Positions 1 to 5,559 of a stretch of 9,563 nucleotides of DNA are shown here, piece after piece. This DNA is from Acidobacteriota bacterium (lineage in GTDB: Bacteria; Acidobacteriota; Terriglobia; Bryobacterales; Bryobacteraceae). Every line of letters starts with the position of its first letter. Position 1 is the first letter of the stretch. Under the pieces are notes generated by a model. The model did no database searches. It was not told where the DNA came from and worked only from the letters and a program-made list of their open reading frames with translations. Location of the stretch: the NCBI GenBank assembly GCA_947466555.1, contig CANIFK010000150.1, forward strand, positions 1-9,563, in the 5' to 3' direction. The translations under genes were made by a program, and so were the position numbers.

Positions 1-149
1 CCTGTGCAGCGTACTGGATGGCTTCAGCCGGTACATCGTGCACTGGGATCTCCGGGAGTCGATGACGGAGGCTGACATCGAGATCATTCTCCAAGCAGCC
101 AAGGAGAAGCACCCGGCGGCGAAGCCGCGGATCATTTCCGACAATGGTC
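1..149 (+). mobile_element. IS3-family insertion sequence remnant, internal fragment only
   Basis: Only an internal piece of the integrase core is visible. The left end lies outside the window and the right boundary falls inside the transposase gene, at about 146-149, not at a terminal inverted repeat. Past that point the sequence reads on the minus strand as the start of a TadE-like gene. The element is therefore a deletion remnant, or the contig is chimeric here. No terminal repeats or target duplication can be seen. Confidence 0.8.
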
Positions 150-196
150 AACGCGCCCTCCACCATCGCGCTGCCTTTCTGTTTCGTTCGTCGTAA
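1..196 (+). pseudogene. Truncated IS3-family transposase (rve integrase core), 5' and 3' incomplete
   Basis: Reading from base 2 gives 64 codons up to TAA at 194-196. The first 49 residues match the integrase core of IS3-type transposases that cut and join DNA: the block VLDGFSRYIVHW at residues 4-15, the helix with MTEADIEIIL at 21-30, and RIISDNG at 43-49, whose Asp47 is the second catalytic aspartate of the DDE triad. Family members normally continue with P-Q-F and reach the catalytic Glu about 35 residues later in a block before YYPQSNGK. Here the frame goes into 15 unrelated residues and stops. Those residues are antisense to the start of a TadE-like gene, so they are read-through and not a native C-terminus. 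The first catalytic Asp is beyond the window edge. The product lacks the Glu and should be inactive. Confidence 0.85.
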
Positions 197-217
197 GGAG
201 GAAATGTTATGGCGCAT
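150..217 (-). pseudogene. 5' fragment of a second TadE-like pseudopilin gene, cut by the IS3 remnant
   Basis: On the minus strand an ATG at 217-215 opens a frame that overlaps the last 11 bases of the upstream TadE-like gene (stop at 209-207). It encodes about 24 residues: a short basic leader (LRRTKQ) followed by KGSAMVEGAL. This is the N-terminal signature of TadE/TadF pseudopilins: a Gly for prepilin-peptidase cleavage (before Ser16) and a Glu at mature position +5 (Glu20). A TAGGTG lies just upstream as a weak Shine-Dalgarno. After Thr24 the expected hydrophobic segment is absent. The frame stays open to the window edge but is then only antisense to the IS3 transposase. Position in the cluster, overlap and motif agree, so I read it as a genuine third tad gene whose body was lost or lies elsewhere. 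It is too short to be found by length-filtered ORF calling. Confidence 0.72.
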
Positions 218-662
218 AGACACCTACATAAGAAAAACTCGCCGCCGGCTTACTGATCGAAAAAGTGCGCAGAAACGCGTCCAGCGTATAGTTCTGAATG
301 GAGACAGTCATCATCTCCGGAACCCCGGAAGTGAACGTCACCTGCAGGTTCACGTTCGCCGTCGTCAAGGAGGGAGCAATTGGCGTCGTGCCGCCCGCCG
401 GGTTCCCGTAGACAACCGCGTTCTTCACGGAGTTCGCAAACGTTGTGGATGGCGTTGCCGAGGACGAATCGTAGGTCTTATAGGCCGCATACCGCGCCCC
501 TTGCCGGACCGCGTTCTGCAGTTCGTTATAGACAAAGAACGCGTAGCCGAACTGGAACGTGCCCGTCAGCACAGGGAACAAAAATCCGAACGCCAGCGCA
601 AACTCGATCAACGCGTTGCCGCCCTGGCGCTTCCGCCGCGGCCGGGTCACTGGGAAGGTCAT
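207..662 (-). CDS. TadE-like minor pseudopilin (tight-adherence/Flp pilus type)
   Basis: The 151-residue product looks like a membrane-anchored pseudopilin of the Tad (type IVc, Flp pilus) system, where TadE-class proteins are processed by prepilin peptidase and assist pilus biogenesis. After a basic leader (residues 7-12, RPRRKR) comes QGGNALIEFALAFGFLFPV. Cleavage is expected after Gly15, placing Glu20 at +5 as in TadE/TadF. The hydrophobic helix covers about 17-37, followed by the family-typical block with AVRQGARYAA. The C-terminal half is Ser/Thr-rich and beta-like, presumably periplasmic. I chose the ATG at 662 over a longer frame (to 767): it overlaps the upstream TGA as ATGA and has GAGG eight bases before it. 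The upstream extension would lie inside the previous gene. It is the middle gene of a three-gene cluster, probably translationally coupled on both sides. No secretion ATPase or secretin gene is in the window. Confidence 0.9.
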   Translation of the reverse strand: MTFPVTRPRRKRQGGNALIEFALAFGFLFPVLTGTFQFGYAFFVYNELQNAVRQGARYAAYKTYDSSSATPSTTFANSVKNAVVYGNPAGGTTPIAPSLTTANVNLQVTFTSGVPEMMTVSIQNYTLDAFLRTFSISKPAASFSYVGVYAP

Positions 663-1744
663 ATGATCAACCTCGCCACATACGCGCCGCCACCGTTGCT
701 GCCGACGCTTACCGCGCACCGGTGAGAACTGCCCTGCAGCCAGCAGCCAACATACTCGGCACACCACGCCTGATTACCGCCGTTGCCGTAGTCGGCAGTC
801 CGCGTCAACAAAAACGCCCCGATGCCGACGATCCGGTTGTTGCTCCCCAGCGGCGTCCCCCCATCGTTGATCGGCGCCGCGATGATTCGCCGCCCGTTCC
901 CGGTGTAGCTGCTGTAGCCGGTCGATGTCGTATCGGTGTCCTGCTGGATGCGCGTATACAAACTGTCCAACTGGCTCTGCTTTGCCCCGCCGGTCATATT
1001 CACCAAATCGCCAACCGAACGGAAAATCGACTGGTAGTCGTCCACGATCGTCGACCGGATCAAGCTCGCGCTTGTGTCCTCAATGTAGCCGCGCTCGGAC
1101 CCCGCCGCCGCCGTCGCCACCGACACCATCTGATTGGAATTGTCCCCCTGGCACACATTGGCCCCGTTCCCGTTTCCAAACTTCGGGTTCGACGGCCACC
1201 GCAGGGTATACTGCTTCCCCAACTCGAGCCCGAAGTCCGGCCCCGTCAGGTTGTGCGCGTACGGCGAAAACGGAAACAGCCCCTGGCCAAACGTCGTCTT
1301 CGGCACCTGTCCGGCCACCGCCGAGGCGACGACGTTCGTTTGCGACTTCGACACCGCCAGGCCCATGAAATAGATCGGCACCGTCACCGTCGCGTTTACC
1401 CGCGTGAAGGCATACCCCGACGTGTTACCCGGGTTCGCCGACCAAGGCCCCGCGGAGGCCTGCGCGAATTCCACGGTCGTCCCCGTGAACCCCGCCGTCC
1501 CAAAGGAGTTCCGGTTGGGGTTATTGGTAACGGCGCTTTGCGCCCGGGCGATCCCGTTGCTGGTTCCATCCAGTTCCAGGACCGCCGCCAGCGCCGCCGA
1601 GTCGGCAAAAGTCTGGGCATCGCCCTTCACGATGTACATGCGGCCCAAATCCACCGCGAGCCCTACGGCCCCCAACAAAACGATGGAAGCCGCGCCTACG
1701 CTCAAAAGGACATAGCCCCGCCTTCGCGGACATTTTGTCGCCAT
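659..1744 (-). CDS. TadG-like pilus-assembly protein (Flp pilus TadE/G-like N-terminus)
   Basis: The 361-residue product begins with a basic stretch (PRRRG, residues 6-10), a membrane helix (about 11-32) and VDLGRMYIVKGDAQTFADSA from residue 31. This is the characteristic N-terminal anchor of TadG-related proteins. The rest is a probable extracytoplasmic domain rich in Gly, Ser, Asn and Thr. The tail (326-361) has three cysteines (328, 334, 343) and ends in a YVARLII strand. It is shorter than TadG proteins that carry a von Willebrand A domain, and I see no MIDAS-type DxSxS. The ATG at 1744 is chosen over an upstream start at 1786 because AAGGAG lies seven bases before it and the helix then sits at the N-terminus. 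Its TGA overlaps the next gene's ATG by four bases. It is the first gene of the cluster, after a 120-bp gap with a possible promoter. The role in a pilus is inferred from the family. Confidence 0.88.
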   Translation of the reverse strand: MATKCPRRRGYVLLSVGAASIVLLGAVGLAVDLGRMYIVKGDAQTFADSAALAAVLELDGTSNGIARAQSAVTNNPNRNSFGTAGFTGTTVEFAQASAGPWSANPGNTSGYAFTRVNATVTVPIYFMGLAVSKSQTNVVASAVAGQVPKTTFGQGLFPFSPYAHNLTGPDFGLELGKQYTLRWPSNPKFGNGNGANVCQGDNSNQMVSVATAAAGSERGYIEDTSASLIRSTIVDDYQSIFRSVGDLVNMTGGAKQSQLDSLYTRIQQDTDTTSTGYSSYTGNGRRIIAAPINDGGTPLGSNNRIVGIGAFLLTRTADYGNGGNQAWCAEYVGCWLQGSSHRCAVSVGSNGGGAYVARLII

Positions 1745-1786
1745 CCTGCAACTCCTTGGGAATGATTGTCTAGCACCAACATACAA

Positions 1787-1817
1787 GTACTAGGCAATTC
1801 GTACTATACGGAGTCAA
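1787..1817 (-). promoter_or_regulatory. Possible promoter and TAGTAC direct repeat upstream of the tad-like cluster
   Basis: Read on the minus strand, TTGACT (1817-1812) is a five-of-six match to a sigma-70 -35 box. The only -10 candidate downstream, TAGTAC (1792-1787), is poor and sits 19 bases away. TAGTAC also occurs at 1806-1801, giving two copies at a 14-base period with an 8-base spacer, which could be an operator or chance. The gap is visibly more AT-rich than the genes around it. The transcript would start about 35 bases before the TadG-like ATG. Confidence 0.3.
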
Positions 1818-1864
1818 CACTAGGGCTACGTAGAAACCCCTCAGCGGACAGGCCGCACGAGGCC

Positions 1865-2629
1865 TTAGACCATGTACATGCCGCCATTGATTTCAATGGT
1901 TTGGCCAATAATATAGGCTGCGCCATCGGAGAGCAAAAACTGAATGCAGTCGGCGATTTCTTCGTTCGTACCCAGTTTCCCGGCCGGCGTCTGCGCAACC
2001 ACGCCATCCAGCATCTGGCGCGAGGAGTACTTCTCGTGGAAATAGTTGTCCACCGTTCCCGGGCTGACAGCGTTCACGCGGATCCCTTGGGGCGCCAGTT
2101 CCTTGGCCATGCCCTTGGTGATACACGCCACCGCCGCCTTGGAGGCGGCGTAGATCGTCGCGCCCGGCCCGCCGCCGTTGCGCGCCGCAATCGAACTCAG
2201 GTTGATGATCGCGCCGCCGCCGGCCGCCGCCATCGCCGGAGCCACGGCCTGGGAGATGAAGTAGACGCTCTTGGCGTTCAGGTTCATCACCTCGTCCCAC
2301 AGGTCGCTGGTGAACTCGGGCATCTTAGCGCGCTTCACCAAATGGCCGGCGTTATTGATGAGAATCTGGGCCCCCGGCGCCTTTTCGTGCAGCGCCAGAA
2401 TGAAGCCCGCGATGCCTTCCTGGGTGCCCAGGTCCGCGCCAATGAGAACCACTTCGGCGCCCATCGACTCCAGTTCCTTGGCGAGCGCTTCGGCGCCTTC
2501 CCGGTAGGAGTGGTAGTGCACCACGATGCGCTTGGCGCCTTCGCGCGCGAGCATTTTGCAGGTCGCCGCGCCAATGCCGCGCGATGCGCCCGTTACGATT
2601 GCTGTCTTGCCGGTGATTCCGTTTGCCAT
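1865..2629 (-). CDS. SDR family NAD(P)-dependent oxidoreductase (FabG-like)
   Basis: A classical short-chain dehydrogenase/reductase of 254 residues, the normal length. The Rossmann nucleotide site is TGASRGIG at 13-20, D66 is the usual adenine-contacting aspartate, and NNAG sits at 92-95. The catalytic tetrad reads Asn118, Ser146, Tyr160 and Lys164 (YAASK). The PG motif after the sixth strand (VSPGTV) and the C-terminal IEINGG block are also present, so it should be an active, soluble reductase or dehydrogenase. The sequence around strand 2 (VVHYHSYREGA) resembles FabG-type enzymes, but the substrate cannot be read from sequence. It is unlikely to be the housekeeping fabG because no acp, fabD or fabF is nearby. 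AGGA eight bases before the ATG supports the start. It lies 15 bp after the cyclase-family gene, so the two are probably co-transcribed and may act in one catabolic or modification route. Confidence 0.95.
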   Translation of the reverse strand: MANGITGKTAIVTGASRGIGAATCKMLAREGAKRIVVHYHSYREGAEALAKELESMGAEVVLIGADLGTQEGIAGFILALHEKAPGAQILINNAGHLVKRAKMPEFTSDLWDEVMNLNAKSVYFISQAVAPAMAAAGGGAIINLSSIAARNGGGPGATIYAASKAAVACITKGMAKELAPQGIRVNAVSPGTVDNYFHEKYSSRQMLDGVVAQTPAGKLGTNEEIADCIQFLLSDGAAYIIGQTIEINGGMYMV

Positions 2630-2644
2630 GTGTGAGTTCCTATT

Positions 2645-3436
2645 CTATGCCAGCGCCAGAGGACGAAGCGGCGCGCCGGTGCCGCCACGGAGCTTGAGCG
2701 GCGCGGCGACGAAGAGAAACTCGTACACCCGATCCCGCGCCAGCGCCTCCAGGTCCAGCGCCTCGATGATGTGAATGCCGCTCTCGTAGAGCAGGTGAAT
2801 GTGCACCGGCATGTCGTGCGCCGGCACCCGTTCAAACGCCACCGTGTCCGACCCGGCCGCGAAGATGCCATGACCGCTCAACCACCGCGCCCCATCGAGA
2901 TCCGGCCCCGGCCCGGAGGGCGCGCCGCTCACCGCATTGATATAGCGCGTGGCGTCCTCCCAATACTGCGCCCAGCCGGTGCGGATCAGCACCACATCAC
3001 CCGCGCCAATCGCGGTTCCCTGCCCTGCGGCGATTTCGGCCAGCCGCGCCCCGGTCAACGCCACGTCCTCGGCCAGCGGCCCATCGGGACCAGCAGCGTC
3101 GAGCAGTACGCCGCGCCGCACGATGGGGGCGATGTGCTCGGCCGTGTGCACCGTCAGCCCGCCGCCATAGCTCTGCACCTCCGCCGCCACGTGCCCGCCA
3201 TGCAGCAACCCGCCGCAGGAAAAGTGGCCGAAGCCATCGATGTGCGTACCCACGTGGCTGCCCAGGGCGATGGCGTCGGCGGCCGAACTGTGGCCGGCCG
3301 GCGAGTGCATGTCGCCATGCTTCTTAGTCATCGAAAACAGGTATGGGGGATGCGACGGATGGTGCGGCATCCCCACAAAATACGGTTGCGCCAAGTCATA
3401 GACACGGGCGTCGCGGGCCAGGTTGAGCAGTTCCAC
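2645..3436 (-). CDS. Cyclase family protein (kynurenine formamidase-like metal hydrolase)
   Basis: The 263-residue protein belongs to the cyclase family that includes bacterial kynurenine formamidase (KynB), isatin hydrolase and related amide or lactone hydrolases. The metal-binding signature HVGTHIDGFGHF gives His61, His65, Asp67 and His71. The N-terminus has the family pattern of YDLAQPYFVGMP (13-24), and near the C-terminus HIIEALDLEAL supplies the conserved Glu after the last His-rich strand. The substrate is not assigned. No kynureninase or tryptophan dioxygenase gene is near, so a KynB label would be over-reach. The start is GTG at 3436: the frame has a TGA only five codons upstream, and a later ATG at residue 23 would remove conserved N-terminal residues. 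There is no convincing Shine-Dalgarno, which together with a close -10-like box suggests a leaderless transcript. The SDR gene follows after 15 bp. Confidence 0.93.
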   Translation of the reverse strand: MELLNLARDARVYDLAQPYFVGMPHHPSHPPYLFSMTKKHGDMHSPAGHSSAADAIALGSHVGTHIDGFGHFSCGGLLHGGHVAAEVQSYGGGLTVHTAEHIAPIVRRGVLLDAAGPDGPLAEDVALTGARLAEIAAGQGTAIGAGDVVLIRTGWAQYWEDATRYINAVSGAPSGPGPDLDGARWLSGHGIFAAGSDTVAFERVPAHDMPVHIHLLYESGIHIIEALDLEALARDRVYEFLFVAAPLKLRGGTGAPLRPLALA

Positions 3437-3442
3437 GACGCC

Positions 3443-3448
3443 AGTGTA
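3443..3448 (-). promoter_or_regulatory. Candidate -10 box for a leaderless cyclase-gene transcript
   Basis: On the minus strand TACACT ends six bases before the GTG start codon at 3436, so transcription would begin at or next to the GTG. This fits the missing ribosome-binding site. There is no good -35 box 16-18 bases upstream, where the DNA is GC-rich. The match to TATAAT is only four of six, so this is suggestive. Confidence 0.3.
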
Positions 3449-3493
3449 TCAGGGCCAATCACACGCCGGCGGCCGGTGGCGAAACACAAACAA

Positions 3494-3524
3494 GGCGAAC
3501 CGGGTTCGCCGTCGAACCCGGTTC
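3494..3524 (-). terminator. Terminator-like palindrome cluster with U-rich tail after the secreted-protein gene
   Basis: A perfect 12-bp inverted repeat (GAACCGGGTTCG at 3497-3508, its complement at 3513-3524) encloses a 4-base loop. A second, overlapping 7-bp hairpin (3494-3500 with 3504-3510, 3-base loop) uses some of the same bases, so the two cannot form together. On the minus strand the second hairpin is followed at once by TTGTTTGTGTTT, as in an intrinsic terminator. It lies about 135 bases after the stop of the secreted-protein gene and about 57 before the cyclase GTG. It would separate the two transcription units, or act as an attenuator if the cyclase promoter lies upstream. Confidence 0.6.
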
Positions 3525-3616
3525 CTCGACCAGCAATAGGGCCTCCGAGAACCCCGTTGCCAGAACCCGTGAGGCGACATCGATATCGCAGAAATCTTCA
3601 ACGTTCCGGAATATCA

Positions 3617-3640
3617 GCGGGCCACCCGAAGGTAGCCCGC
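3617..3640 (-). repeat. Second copy of the rpoC terminator stem, without U-tract
   Basis: The 10-bp stem with a TTCG tetraloop (minus strand GCGGGCTACC, TTCG, GGTGGCCCGC) is identical to the rpoC terminator hairpin except for one base, which turns a pair into a G-U wobble in RNA. It starts 17 bases after the stop codon of the secreted-protein gene. The minus-strand sequence beyond it (TGATATTCC) has no U run, so it may stabilise the mRNA 3' end or work with the downstream palindrome and not terminate alone. Confidence 0.7.
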
Positions 3641-3657
3641 CGTCGGAGTGACTGCCG

Positions 3658-5418
3658 CTAGTTGTGCGCCTGCAGATTCCCTCCTGTCAGCTTGCCGTTC
3701 ACGGTCAATACCGTGATGCCGAAGCTGTTCTTGATGACCAGTTGCACCGGGTCCTTGTTCACGCCGGGTTCACCGGCATCCTGGAACTTCCAGGTGGCGG
3801 TGGCTCCGGGGAAGCCGTTCCATTTGCCGGAACCACTTCCCACCAGCGTGTCGTAGACGGAGGGTGGTGGCGCGGGACTGATCAGCGGATCATTGCTGCA
3901 GGTGGCAGCGTTGACTGTACCCAGTGTGAAGGAATTGCCGGGCCAGTTCACCGTCAGCGATTGCGGCACGGCGGCCACATCACAAGCCAGATTCACCTGC
4001 ATGCTGGCATTCGGGACAGAGGCATTCCCGTTGATACCGCCGGCGATGCAGGCGCCGATGGTGAACGCCGTCACCGGCGTGGAGAGTTCGGCGAATCGCG
4101 GCAGAGGCGCGTTGGCGTCCGCCGTGAACACGTTTGTCAGCGGCCCGAAGGCGCCGGAGACAAGGACGGTAGCCGGGGACGGGATCGGCGTGGCATAGGC
4201 TACATAGACCGGAACCGCCACGGTTTCGACAGCAAGCGGATCGGCGCGCAACACCTCGTAGACAACCGTGGCGTCGCCCGCGTTGTTCACCGCGATCTGG
4301 GCCAGGCCGAAGCCGTTGGCCGATTTGGGAACGAAGTTCCCCGCCCCGCTGGCAGGCACGTTGATCATCCGCGCCACCAGTTGACCGTTCGTGATTACGG
4401 CGGGAGCGAAGAGCTTGACGAACTTCGGCACGCCGGTGAAGCGGGCGAGCAACCGGGTGCCGTGGTCGGCGAGACCAGCCAGGCCCAGATCACCGCGGCC
4501 GGGGATGGGCATGAGGAACGGATCGTAGTACCCCGATTCAGAGTTCCATTGGGTGCCAGGCACCGTCTGCGGTACGGGCACCGGCGAGGTGTTGGCGTTC
4601 GCATACGGGGCGATGGTCATTGGCTTATAGGCTTGAGCGAACCCTTCGGTGAAAGTCAGATGCACCTGTGGTGTCCCGTTCTGATTTGGGCTCTGAGACA
4701 ACGCGGGATTCTGCGGCGCGCACTGTTTGAACGACGGCGCGGCGCCGGTGGCGAACTCCATCCCATTGCTGATGAAGCCGAGCACCGCGCTGGGGTTGGC
4801 GATGGGCGGGGCGGTGGGCCCTACCGCGCTCACCACGCCGGTGAGCATCTGCGCCGGATTGGTGACGGGACCCTTCTGGTGGGCGTGCAGGCGGACGTTG
4901 GCCATGCGGAGTGTCCGGATGCCGGTGGAGCCGGGCGGATCGATGGGCACACCAATCCATTGCAGCGAGTTCAGTCCGTTGTCCTTAGCCTGAAAGACAT
5001 TGGGGCGTCCTGACGACCCGTTGTAGACACCGGCGCCCGTGCCGGTGCCGGTGATGGCGCAGACTCCGGTGAAGGGTGTACCGCAAACAAGCCGGTTCGG
5101 GTTGGTGGTGGAGCCGGCCTCGTCGACGATCAGCAGCGCGTCGGTGAAGCCGGAGGGCGCCAGGAGCCGGTTGGTCACATCAGCGTTGTAGTAGACCTGC
5201 AGGTTCACTTGTGGCACCGGCTGGCCGGCCGGTGTCGGCGTACCGCCAGAGCAGTTCAAAATCAAGTCACCGATCCGCTCGGCGACGCCTTCGGTCCGCA
5301 CCTGGGGAGGTGGCGGGGTTGTCGTTGTACACACCATCGGCCCAGTCGGCTGCGCCCAGGCGGAGAGGCCGCCGAGTCCAAGAACGCACGCCAGGCCGAG
5401 CCATCGTATATTTGGCAT
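3658..5418 (-). CDS. Secreted protein of unknown function, beta-rich, Acidobacteriota-like
   Basis: The 586-residue product has a Sec signal peptide: Arg5, a hydrophobic core at about 6-18, and a signal-peptidase site after AWA (residue 22) before Gln23. The mature part is rich in Pro, Thr, Gly, Asn and Val and low in charge, typical of extracellular beta proteins. Eight cysteines (30, 56, 112, 120, 233, 457, 479, 507) could form disulfides. The blocks LLIVDEAGS (95-103), a stretch with VPIDPPGSTG (157-166), TFTEGFAQAYKP (255-266) and GLADHGTRL (315-323) resemble large secreted proteins I recall from Solibacter-type Acidobacteriota. The C-terminus (about 527-586) is a compact module with DAGEPG at 547-552 and GGNLQAH at 579-585, recalled from surface proteins of varied bacteria. 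The ATG at 5418 is chosen over 5466 and 5436: AAAGGA precedes it at good spacing and the signal peptide is then at the N-terminus. No catalytic motif is seen; an adhesin or matrix role is only a guess. It is monocistronic, between two terminator regions. Confidence 0.85.
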   Translation of the reverse strand: MPNIRWLGLACVLGLGGLSAWAQPTGPMVCTTTTPPPPQVRTEGVAERIGDLILNCSGGTPTPAGQPVPQVNLQVYYNADVTNRLLAPSGFTDALLIVDEAGSTTNPNRLVCGTPFTGVCAITGTGTGAGVYNGSSGRPNVFQAKDNGLNSLQWIGVPIDPPGSTGIRTLRMANVRLHAHQKGPVTNPAQMLTGVVSAVGPTAPPIANPSAVLGFISNGMEFATGAAPSFKQCAPQNPALSQSPNQNGTPQVHLTFTEGFAQAYKPMTIAPYANANTSPVPVPQTVPGTQWNSESGYYDPFLMPIPGRGDLGLAGLADHGTRLLARFTGVPKFVKLFAPAVITNGQLVARMINVPASGAGNFVPKSANGFGLAQIAVNNAGDATVVYEVLRADPLAVETVAVPVYVAYATPIPSPATVLVSGAFGPLTNVFTADANAPLPRFAELSTPVTAFTIGACIAGGINGNASVPNASMQVNLACDVAAVPQSLTVNWPGNSFTLGTVNAATCSNDPLISPAPPPSVYDTLVGSGSGKWNGFPGATATWKFQDAGEPGVNKDPVQLVIKNSFGITVLTVNGKLTGGNLQAHN

Positions 5419-5499
5419 CGATCCTATCCTTTCCATTGCCGGCAACGTACATACGGAGGCCGACAATAGAGAGTGCGTGGGCGGCGGGCGGACGGGGTC

Positions 5500-5533
5500 A
5501 AAAAAGAAAGCGGGCTACCCGAAGGTAGCCCGC
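5500..5533 (-). terminator. Intrinsic terminator of rpoC
   Basis: On the minus strand a perfect 10-bp GC-rich stem with a TTCG tetraloop (5533-5510) is followed directly by TTTCTTTTTT (5509-5500). It begins 26 bases after the rpoC stop codon. This is a strong rho-independent terminator and closes the rpoBC-type operon. The plus strand after the hairpin is only mildly T-rich, and no plus-strand gene uses it. Confidence 0.93.
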
Positions 5534-5559
5534 CTGGTTTGGTTTGTGTTGAAGGAGAA

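Noticed and set aside
195..256. A perfect-looking AAGGAGG with ATG eight bases later on the plus strand, opening a 15-codon ORF
   Set aside because: It is antisense to the end of the TadE-like gene and the start of the third tad gene, and the peptide has no recognisable features. The purine-rich stretch is explained by minus-strand codons.
144..725. A plus-strand 193-codon frame starting inside the IS3 remnant
   Set aside because: It is out of frame with the transposase and runs antisense through the TadE-like gene. The composition is Arg-rich and typical of a shadow frame.
663..767. Longer N-terminus for the TadE-like protein (35 extra residues)
   Set aside because: The extension lies within the TadG-like coding sequence, and its Arg/Trp/Cys-rich content is unlike a pseudopilin leader. 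The ATG at 662 has a GAGG and a classic ATGA overlap.
380..1765. A 461-codon plus-strand frame opposite the TadG- and TadE-like genes
   Set aside because: The product is Arg/Pro/His-rich and motif-free, while the minus strand encodes clear family signatures with proper ribosome-binding sites.
1850..1865. Small hairpin (AGGCC/GGCCT, 6-base loop) at the SDR stop codon as a terminator
   Set aside because: The 5-bp stem is too weak, it includes bases of the stop codon, and there is no U-tract after it on the minus strand.
2645..3436. Naming the cyclase-family gene kynB
   Set aside because: The metal motif is shared by several hydrolases with different substrates, and no kynurenine-pathway neighbour supports the specific name.
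3664..5013. A 449-codon plus-strand frame opposite the secreted-protein gene
   Set aside because: It is Arg/Gly/His-rich antisense sequence without motifs. The minus frame has a signal peptide, a stop next to a hairpin, and a plausible start.
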